From Irineochytrium annulatum (Eukaryota; Chytridiomycota; Chytridiomycetes; Chytridiales; Chytridiaceae): a stretch of DNA of 16,735 nt. The stretch is from positions 1 through 16,735 of the forward strand of contig JADGJL010000631.1 of assembly GCA_027600665.1 (NCBI GenBank). Reading direction: 5' to 3'. The notes under the pieces are model-generated. The model did not search any database. It saw only the letters and a program-made list of their open reading frames with translations, and was not told the DNA's origin. Both the position numbers and the translations under genes were made by a program. Of the stretch, positions 8,580 through 16,519 are shown piece after piece (the first letter of the stretch is position 1; every line of letters starts with the position of its first letter).

Positions 8580-9930
8580 ATGTCCATCATCCCCTCACTT
8601 GTCGTTGTTATTGCGGCCATCGCCTCCTCGTCCGTCGCGTCCCCGGCCGTCGCGTCCCCGCCCTCCGCGCGTTCCTCATCCGTCGCCTCCACCGTTGTGG
8701 CTACCACCTCCTCCCCCGTGTCCACAACCCTCGCCTTCCCGTCCGCCATCCCCGCAACTGCGCAATGCACGCCGGGCACCTACTCGTGCCTGGACACGCG
8801 TCATTATCAAGTGTGCCTGAACAGTATGTCCTGCTTCTAATTATTCTATCGCCTCTCTATTTTTTGTAACATCTGCATGCTGCCTTGAAGCCCGCAGACT
8901 GACGAGCGCCAGCTGCTCCGCCGGCACGGTTTGCTCTGCCGTTTTCACCGCGACCCACCCGACCGTGTATCCCTGTAACCCCGTCGCGCAGCAGCCGCTA
9001 AATGAGAACCGGGTTTGCCTTGGGAAACAGTCCTTCATCAACTCTAATGTCAGCAGCGTCCACGACTAATTTTTCTTCACAAATTCTACACTCTCGTTGC
9101 TAACCCAATGCTCCCATCTCCAACAGGGGCCGTGGCACGATCTCCGGGTGACAGCCAACGTACCGTTCTCGACTTGCAGCAACGCATGCGCTCAGGACTC
9201 CAACAACGTTGCAGTCGGCATCGGATTCCCCATCGCGTTTGACGGGTAGCTGGCGGGCCAGAGCGAGGATACGTACTGTTATTGCTTGACGGCGGACATG
9301 CTGAGAGGCCTTGGCGTCAGTCAGCAGTGCCAGCCATGCGGGACGAAGAGGTGAGTAATGCATTACTGTTAGGTGCATTGCTTCACTCCCCTCTCGAACC
9401 TACCACCTTGACTAACAACCGACCCTTTCTCTCAGCAAGATGGCTGGCGCACAGTGCGGGGTTTCCCTCCGCCAGACGAGCGGCATGTCGGGGATCAACT
9501 TGTATGCCCTCGCCACCTACTTCCTTGCCGGTCCATCGAATCCACCCGTCTTTCGCGGTCTCCCCGTCGACCCGCCCAGGGCCTTCCCGAATACCGCGAG
9601 GACGGCCTGCCTGCAGCCTCAAAGGAACGCGCCGTTGCCGAACTGGGCAACCCCGATGCTTGGCGCGACGTTTGGTGCTTGCTATCTGACGTGCCAGGCC
9701 GACATGCGCAATCAGGGTATAGCGTTAGCGCAGTCCGCTGGGCAGGCGGGCGGGGTGGTCTGCTATTGTCTCAGGTCATACGAAGTGGCAGCACTGGATG
9801 CCAGCAGGACGTGCGCGGCGTGTCCATCTAACAGCGAGTTCGCTGGGTGCAGTGTGGTCAGGTGGTGGATACCTCGCGGAAGGGGAACCCCCCTCTCATT
9901 GTGCACAGCATTCAGGCGTATTTATGGTGA
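8580..9930 (+). pseudogene. Secreted CBM19-like + two WSC-like domains, disrupted by a stop codon and a frameshift
   Basis: Exons 8580-8823, 8891-9048, 9127-9350 and 9436 onward can be joined in frame. The introns are 67, 78 and 85 nt; the second has a textbook branch site (TGCTAAC). Residues 1-20 are a signal peptide, then a Ser/Ala/Thr stretch, then a six-cysteine CBM19-like module (QCTPGTYSCLDTRHYQVCLN ... SCSAGTVC ... YPCNP). A first WSC-like domain follows (FSTCSNACAQ ... DTYCYCL ... CQPCG) and a second (FGACYLTCQADMRNQGIA ... VVCYCL ... CAACPS). By family knowledge such proteins bind wall glycans. Two lesions are visible: TAG at 9247-9249 inside WSC 1, and loss of frame near 9859-9866 at the end of WSC 2, after which the frame aligned with WSC 1 ends at TGA 9928-9930. 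Sequencing error is the main alternative. Confidence 0.7.
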
Positions 9931-10452
9931 AGACTCGTTTCTTTCTTTACTATTCAATCGTCCTTTTTGGAATCAATGCCATGCGTTCTTCGAGACTGGC
10001 CTTTCCTCCTCCCTCTTTCCTCTGGCTTCTCCCGCCTTTCTCGAGTGCATTTTATCCCAAATACTCAATATACCCTTGCATGAGAACCGCTCGATGAGCT
10101 GAATGCCAGCAGACGAGCCTTCGTACTATGCGACTGTTAACGCGGTAGAACTCGCGTCAACGATGCGCAGGCGAGGAAGGAGCGCAAAGAGGTGAGTAGG
10201 CGGGCCACGGTTCAATGTTAACATAAGTCTCTCCTTAAGCCATGCACACAAGTACACAGCAGGTGTTAGATTCCGTGCCCAAAAACCACCCATGGCTGTT
10301 GCGTCCCGCCTGCTTGCCGAGAGCTTCAAGCAAGCAAGTAGTACATCTAAAGATCGCCACCGACAAGCATTGACCAAAATAATATTAATTACAATAGCAT
10401 CATAAAGTCATTAACCTATTACACATTCTAATATAAACATCGCGACGAGTCC
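9931..10452. other. Intergenic region between WSC locus and RRP8
   Basis: T/C-rich after 9930, then AT-rich from about 10375, which probably contains the RRP8 3' end. An open stretch at about 10112-10191 (reading DEPSYYATVNAVELAS) ends at a GTGAGT donor-like site at 10192 and could be a residual exon, but no complete gene can be assembled from it. Confidence 0.4.
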
Positions 10453-13400
10453 TTAGCGCTTTTTGTAGATACAAGGCTTCAGCAGCACCTCGGCCCCCGA
10501 CTTCTTCGTGCCCCGCTTAGCCAACTTGGTGAACTCAAACAGGATAAACATCTTGCTCAAGTTCGCCTTGAATGACGACGAAACATAAGTACTTCGAGAA
10601 AACACAAGGATCAAAAACGCACCTTCTTGACAAACTTGAACCCGACATCGGCAATCGCCGTCGAGACCCTGTCTACGTCGTCCATCCTGCTTACAACCTC
10701 CGCCACCTTTAGCTCGCCGCTAAAACACTCATCTTAGCACACTTACCCACCACAAACAAACAAAACACATACCCATTCTTCAAGATCCTCCAAGCCTCCT
10801 CAACAAATTCCAAGAAATTGGTCCCCATCAAACTCAACGAAAATACACACACGTCAACAACTCCATCCTCCAACGGCACATCCCTCACATCGCAAGCCGT
10901 CACGTTAGGATTCTTCGCGACAAGATCGAACGAGTGCACCTCGAACTTCTGTTCGCCAACCGCGGCGGCCTTCCCACCCTTCCCCCGCTTTTTCTTCTTC
11001 GATGACCCCTCCGCATCAGCGCCGTTCAGGGCAAGGAGAGCGTCCGCCAGCGCGGCGTCGCCGCAACCCATGTCGGCTATCACCAAGGGTGAACCGGTAG
11101 GTTTGCGGGACTTGAACTCGTCGATGTAGTGGTTCACGGGGTTCACGGGCCAGGAGTCCACCTGGGCGCGGAAGCCGACGTGATACTGTCGGCGTAATTA
11201 ATCGTCTGTGGCATTGCTAAGCGGCAAACGTACCTCATCGAACAATTCGGGCTGCTTCTTAAACATATCGAACGCCTCCCCGCTCTCGGTCGTGTACAGC
11301 TTCTCGTTGATCATCCGGAACTTGCCTCCCGCAAGCTTCTTTTTCATCTTTTCTTGAAGTGTTGTCAGCTTTGGGGCGCCAGCGTCGTCCTCGTTCACGT
11401 TTGCGTCCTCCCCATCATCATCCTCCCACCCCTCCTCGTCATCTCCACCGTCCAACTCTACTATGGCCTCGACATCGTTCTCAACCACGTCGTCCTTCCC
11501 ATCGTCATCGTCGTCCGCAGCGACAACCTTCTCATTATTTGCGAGACGCTTCAGCGAGTCCTTCTTGGCTTTCGTCGCGGCCTTGAGAACATCTTGCGGC
11601 GTCAACTTCTTGCCGCTCAATTTCTGCAAAGACAACGAGCTTAGCCTTACGAACGCAGATAAACGACTTATGAGTTAAGACGGCGCACCTCCTTCAACTT
11701 GAGCCGCATCGCAGGCGTCAGCGGGATGGTCGCGGGGCCAGAGTGTCGCTTGGGCTGATCTTTTGTCGCCGCGGCTTTCTTCGCATGGTCAACCTCCGCG
11801 ACGTCGTCGCCATCGACGTGTGTTTTGGACTCATCGATCGCGCTCTTCTTGTTCCTCGTAGCGCGCCCTTTCGGGACCAACTTCGCGACACGGTCCTCCT
11901 CCTTCTCCTCCTTAGGTACCTCTGCGGCCTTCTCAACCTCCGCCTTCTCCTCCTTAGCCTTTTTGCCGCGTGTCCGGCCCGCCTTCGCTTTCGGCGCCTC
12001 CTGTTCACCACTATCCACCTCCTTCATATCACCGGCATCCAATAAACCCGGGATTTCCGTCTTGGCGTCCTCCTGCGCCTTCTTTCCCCGCTTGCGTGCC
12101 GGCTTCGCGGCCACCTTCAATTCCCCTTTGTCGCTGGCATCAACTACAGGTTCCGAAGCCGCCTCGACTTCAACTTTCTCCTCCTGCGCCTTCTTTCCTC
12201 TCTTTCGCCCGGGCTTAGCCGTCGGCCTCTCAGCCTCCTGAGCCCCCTCCTTCTCCTCTTGCATAACAGCCTCGGCCGCCTCATCCGCCTTCGCGGCCGA
12301 TCGTGATCGCTTCCCCTTCCTCCCCTTCTTCCCCGCGCCTGCGTCCTTCGTCTTCTCCGACAGTGCTGGGGCGTCGACCTTCATCGCGTCCGCAGAATCC
12401 TCCTTTTTCTCCTCCGCGCCCTTGCCAACCGTGGCCTTCTCTACGTCCCCTACCTTCTTCTCCACTTCCATCTTCTCAGCGCTTACATCATCCGCCTTCG
12501 CCTTCCTCCACCTCTTCCCCTTCTTCCCCATCCCGGACTCCTCCGCCTCTTCCGCGCTATCCTTCTGCGGCGACCGCCCGCGCTTCCCCGTGGCCCTGTT
12601 CTCAGCATGCTGCTCCACATCCTTCTTTTCAACCTCCGTCGTGGCGTCCGCCCCCTTCGCGGCGCTGCGACCGCGCCGCAGAACAGGAGCGGAGTCAGCC
12701 GCCGGGGCGCTAACGAAAGTTGCGGCAAGAACAGCGGCCGCTGCCACGTCCCCATCGCCCTCGCGCACGACGCTCTTTGACTTCCTCCTGCGCTTCTTCT
12801 TGCCGTCCTTCTGAGCCACGGGCTCTGCCGCGTCGACAGACATAGGCGCGGCGGGTGATTTCGCGTCTGGGGCCGGAGACTTCGCATCCGGCTGTACCGG
12901 AGACTTCGCATGCAACGGGCCAGCGGGTGATTTCGCCGGGTGTGGGGCGGCCGTCTTAGTCTCCGACCCCGGCGCCGATGCTTGCACCTTGTCGTCGTTG
13001 GACATGCTGCGCTTACCCTTCTTCCCGGCGGCCGGTGTGGGCGCTGGGGACTTTGTCGCGGGTTTGGTCGCGGGAACGGCCTTAGCGGGCTTATTGTCCT
13101 CTGTGCTGGCCATCTCGCCGTTGTCAGCCTTCGTCTCTGCAGCAGGCTTGACATCCGCCTTCTCCGCCGTTAGGGACTTGCCCTCGGCCTTCCCGTTCGC
13201 CTTCTGCGCCGCGACGGCTTTGTTCTCTGCCTTCTTCCCGGCGTCGGGCTTGGCCGCGGGCTTCTGCTCCTTCGCGTGGGCCTTTCCGTCCGCTTTCGGC
13301 GCAACATGGGGCTTTCTATCCGCCTTTTGCTCCTTAGCGTTCGCCTTCCCCTTCCCCTCGGCCTTCCCCTCGGCCTTCCGCACCGCAGCGGGCTTAACAT

Positions 13401-14027
13401 CCGCCTTCTTCTGCTCCTTCGCAGCGACCAGAAGGTCGTCCAAGTCCAATACCCTCCCGCCTCCCTTCACACTCGGCATCGGGCTCGGGTTCGCGTCCTG
13501 GTCGGCTTTTATCTCAATAAGCCTCTCCGTTACCTGGGACATGAGATCGTGCAAGTCCGGGATCACGGGCACGCCGTAGTCATCAGCGTTGTTCTGCGCT
13601 TTCTTGCCGGTCTTCTTCTTCGGTTGCAGCTTCGGAGGGGCGGCGCCGGGCTTCATCGTGGGAGCTGGGGCGGGCTTCTTCGCGTTGCTGGGCTTGAGCT
13701 TAGCGAGGTCAACGCCTTTGGCCTGCGAAGGCAACAGTTAGTCACAAAATCGACACGCATGGGGAGTTCACGAACCTCCTTCGAGGAGTTGCCAGCGGCC
13801 GTGGCGTTGTTCTGCTTCTTCACAGCTCCACCTTGGACGTTCTTCTTCACGGCGTGGAGCGGGTCGTTCTTGACGTTCCCACCAGCGTTCCCACCCTTGG
13901 GAGAGGCCCCCTTCTTCCCGCTCTTCTTCAACGCCGCGGCGGACTTGGCATCGGCCCTTGCACCGCCGCCGGGCTTGGCGGTGCCGCTGGCGACATTCAC
14001 GGTAGACGCGGTTGCGAGCGGGGCCAT
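10453..14027 (-). CDS. RRP8: RRP8, nucleolar rRNA-processing protein / 25S rRNA m1A methyltransferase, with expanded N-terminus
   Basis: Exons, 5' to 3': 14027-13776, 13722-11689, 11623-11234, 11185-10773, 10719-10623, 10566-10453; total 1099 residues, all junctions in frame, introns 48-65 nt. The C-terminal ~250 residues match Rrp8 closely: GGKFRMINEKLYTTESGEAF, YHVGFRAQVDSWPVNPVN, the SAM-binding VIADMGCGDAALADAL, HSFDLVAKNPNVTACDV, VCVFSLSLMGTNFLEFVEEA, GGELKVAEVVSRM, KMFILFEFTKLA and a final LLKPCIYKKR. By family knowledge Rrp8 methylates an adenine in helix 25.1 of large-subunit rRNA in the nucleolus. About 770 N-terminal residues are low-complexity Lys/Ala/Glu/Pro-rich sequence, making the protein more than twice the usual length (yeast about 390, human about 456). 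An insertion of KKKKRGKGGK lies after SAM motif I. RRP40 lies head to head. Confidence 0.93.
11800..12300 (-). repeat. Tandem ~38-residue repeats within RRP8 (KxGRxRGKKAxEEK type)
   Basis: On the minus strand the RRP8 frame reads successive units starting KPGRKRGKKAQEEK, KPARKRGKKAQEDAK, KAGRTRGKKAKEEK and a degenerate PKGRATRNKKS. Basic cores lie near 12190-12216, 12077-12105 and 11955-11985, about 115 nt apart. Each basic core is followed by an acidic Glu/Asp segment, giving alternating charge blocks. A looser relative (GKKGRKGKRSRSAAK) precedes them. Unit boundaries are approximate. Confidence 0.7.
12848..12946 (-). repeat. AKSP repeat cluster within RRP8
   Basis: The RRP8 frame contains four AKSP units in a row with variable spacers (AKSPAGPLH, AKSPVQPD, AKSPAPD, AKSPAAP). 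On the plus strand this appears as repeated ggtgatttcgc / ggagacttcgc. Lys-Ser-Pro units are possible proline-directed kinase sites, by inference only. Confidence 0.75.
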
Positions 14028-14113
14028 TAGAAGAGGTGACCAGGCAATGAAGAAGAAAAGTGCGGTGTCCGATCAGTCGGATACGTCCGTCTTTTACCAA
14101 AGAAACGGGACCG
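14028..14113. promoter_or_regulatory. Compact bidirectional promoter between RRP8 and RRP40
   Basis: Only 86 nt separate the RRP8 start codon (14027, minus) from the RRP40 start codon (14114, plus), so this segment must hold both 5' UTRs and core promoters, unless transcription starts inside the opposite gene. It contains an inverted repeat TCCGA-TCAG-TCGGA at 14068-14081, readable as CCG-N6-CGG, the kind of paired triplet bound by fungal Zn2Cys6 regulators. No TATA box is present. The sharing of regulation is inferred from the arrangement. Confidence 0.65.
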
Positions 14114-14121
14114 ATGGGTGA
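14047..14121 (+). other. Possible upstream ORF overlapping the RRP40 start
   Basis: An ATG at 14047 opens a 24-codon frame (starting MKKKSAVSDQSD) that ends with TGA at 14119-14121, overlapping the RRP40 ATG at 14114 in another frame. It would matter only if RRP40 transcripts begin before 14047, which leaves just 19 nt to the RRP8 start codon. Chance occurrence is likely. Confidence 0.2.
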
Positions 14122-15382
14122 CGAGCGACTACCTCCCGGCCTCCCGATCCCGGCGCGGTCGAAGCAGTCGCAGAAGAGCTCGAAATCAGCTTCAAAAGGC
14201 CTAAAGCCGCCCTCCGCGGCGGGATCTGCGGCGGCGTCAGCCCGATCGTCACGGGCACCCTCAGCAGACGTCGAGATGCGCGACGGCGACGACGACGCGG
14301 AGGACGACGAGGAGACCCCGGAGCAAGATACCATGGAGATTGATGGCGGCGGGACGGCTGCCAAACGGCGGAAAAAGAAGAAGAAAGCCGCGGCGAAACT
14401 TGCCGAAGCGGCAGCAACAGTGGTCGAGCCGGAGCAGGAGTCGGTCCCGGGAATACCGAATATTGTGCTTCCGGGGGATATTATCCCGCTGGATCTCATA
14501 ACATCCATCCGCGACCTCAATGTACCCGAAGACGCCGCGCCGCTCCCGACACCGTCACTCACAGCCTCCAAGAAAAAGAAGGAAAAGGATGATGGGACCA
14601 CGACCGTAACGACCGACGCCGGCGGGCTCGTCAAGATCGGCCCTGGCTTAATGCAAACATCCGACGGCCTTCGCGCCTGTAAAGCCGGTCAACTCCGTTA
14701 CACCGTCACCACCACCACACATCCCACAACCTCCCTCCCGGTCCCGTTACACAAGATCTGGATCGAGCAATCCCAGCGCCGGTATGTGGCCGCCGTCGGC
14801 GAGTCCGTCGTTGGCGTCATCACATACCGTGGAGCAGAGCAATACCGCGTCGACATTGGTGGGGCGCATCACGCGAGCCTTGATGCGCTGGCGTTTGAGG
14901 GGGCCACGAAGAGGAATAAGCCGAACCTGGAGGTCGGGCATTTGGTTTACGCGAGGATTTTCGTGGCGAATAAGGACATGGAGCCGGAGATCGAGTGCGT
15001 GAATCCGAGCACGGGGCGGAGCGATGGGTTTGGGGAGTTGAAGGGCGGGTTTATGTTCAAGTGCTCATTGGGTCTCAGCCGGAGGTAAGGACACTTTCAT
15101 TCGGTGCACATGTTTAAATTTTTTGATTTCCATTCTACGTTGTAATGTTTGACGTGCAGCCTTTTATCCCCAACAAACCCACTGCTCGCCGCCCTTGGCA
15201 AGCTCTTCCCGTTCGAGACGGCTGTCGGCATGAATGGGCGGATATGGGTGAATGCGGCCACGCCGCTCGAGATTGTTGTTCTGACCAACGCGCTTAAGGG
15301 TAGCGAGGGTTTGCCGACGGAGAGGGTGAGGGAGTACGTGCACGGCGTCAGGGGCATGATGGAGGAGATGAGGGAGACTTAG
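14114..15382 (+). CDS. RRP40: RRP40, exosome complex cap subunit (S1/KH RNA-binding)
   Basis: Exons 14114-15084 and 15160-15382, joined across a 75-nt intron (GTAAGG...GTGCAG, phase 2) into 397 residues. The ATG at 14114 is chosen because the frame upstream offers only a GTG. Residues 1-130 are disordered and charged, with an acidic run and a basic AAKRRKKKKKAA cluster that could be a nuclear signal. The conserved part follows: NIVLPGDIIPL, KIGPGLMQTSDGLRACKAGQ, the S1 domain (RRYVAAVGESVVGVITYRG, LAFEGATKRNKPNLEVGHLV, VANKDMEPE), and the KH-like domain with the hallmark GMNGRIWV. By family knowledge Rrp40 is one of three cap proteins of the RNA exosome in nucleus and cytoplasm, feeding RNA to the catalytic subunits. 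The N-terminal extension exceeds yeast (about 240 residues) and human (about 275) proteins. Confidence 0.95.
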
Positions 15383-16519
15383 AGTGACTTTCGGAGTTGA
15401 CGTAATGCCGAGTACATAAGAGTGTTGATGGAGGGACGGGCATGGAATGTACGTAGAATCAAGAACATATCATCAATTCCACCTCCGATGCTTTTTTTGA
15501 AGCAGATATAAATTGAATCTGGTTCGGAAGTATTCTCGAACATGGGATCAGTTCTCTGATGGTGACTAAGTGAGCATTTTTTTGACTCCACGATGGACGA
15601 AGCGTGGTCGTTCTTCCTCTCATGTTTTGAATTCTTGTAAGGGCTGATGTTTGATGCATTCTACATGAACAGTGAAAATACGTAATAAAGCATTTCACAT
15701 TGAATTTTTAAGCCAAGAACCTGTGATTACACATTGCCAAACCAAGTTTTCCGCCGATAGTGACTTTGCAAGTTGTTAAGCTTTTCATTCAGTTCTAAAT
15801 GGTAGACTTGAAACTGAAAGTCATCAGAACCGCAATGTTCATCAGATGGCTCGGCGGCTGCACAGCAAGAGCACGTCGCCTGTTTATTGGTGAGTATTAT
15901 AAAACATCTTCATCTCCTCCATAATGCCATTTAAGGACAACGGCTGGTTATAGCAGACCAGCAAATAAGGAGGGGATGGCAGATATCGCCTGGTGCCAGG
16001 CGGAATCTGGAGCCAGCTGTGTGAGGAACCCGTTCCCTGACAGTAATCTCGCCCTGAAGCGCTGCTAAGTCGTGACATGGACAAGTATAAGAGCTTATGG
16101 GAACATTGTCGACATTTCCATACCACAACAACGTTCTAAAACCACCGAGAGTCCGTGCCAAGAAAATTTACATTATCCACTGTATCAATTGACTCATTAG
16201 TAATCGGATAGCTGAACAAGTTTTGGAGCAACTAAAATCAAGCCTGCAAAGTCAACCCCTGGTGGGTGGGCTGTGGTATTGCTCAAAAGCAATCGTAAGT
16301 TGAAGAACACACTTCGAAGCAAGGGAGAATGAGTAGGTAATAGATTTATGTGAACGGCATGCAATATATGATACTGGAGTTTGACTGAAGCAGTATAGTG
16401 AAGGAATGCAAATGACGAAGACTTGTTAAAAAAGCACATAATTTTTATGCAACGAAGTGAAGGCACGAGCAATACTGTATAACGAGAAAAAGGAAGCAAG
16501 AAGAAGACTGAATTTAACA
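15383..16519. other. AT-richer intergenic region between RRP40 and the SOD-like gene
   Basis: About 1.1 kb with no convincing coding frame on either strand; open frames are short and lack motifs or GC-ending codons. It contains an AATAAA at 15684-15689, a perfect short inverted repeat at 15987-16002, and several T- and A-runs. No tRNA or clear snoRNA boxes were recognised. Confidence 0.55.
15987..16002. repeat. Perfect 7-bp inverted repeat with 2-nt spacer
   Basis: CGCCTGG-TG-CCAGGCG. It is GC-rich in an AT-richer intergenic region. It could be a protein-binding palindrome or simply chance; a 2-nt loop is too tight for a stable RNA hairpin without fraying. Confidence 0.4.

Noticed and set aside
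8824..8897. A third lesion (frameshift) at the first intron of the WSC locus
   Set aside because: With the CAG acceptor at 8897 the frame hits TGA, but the AAG acceptor ending at 8890 keeps the frame (VCLN-TRRLTSASC), so no lesion is needed. AAG acceptors are also used in RRP8 and the F-box gene.
12989..13579. Long plus-strand open frames antisense to RRP8 (also 11825-12241 and others)
   Set aside because: They are by-products of the Lys/Ala-rich, GC-biased coding strand. Their Ser/Ala/Phe-rich translations mirror the antisense repeats, and the RRP8 frame explains the region.
14060..14113. Extended RRP40 start upstream of 14114
   Set aside because: The upstream codon at 14060 is GTG, not ATG; the first in-frame ATG is 14114 and the conserved domain starts much later.
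15883..16161. Minus-strand overlapping short frames in the right-hand intergenic region
   Set aside because: Both frames overlap the same AT-rich DNA without recognisable domains or splice logic.
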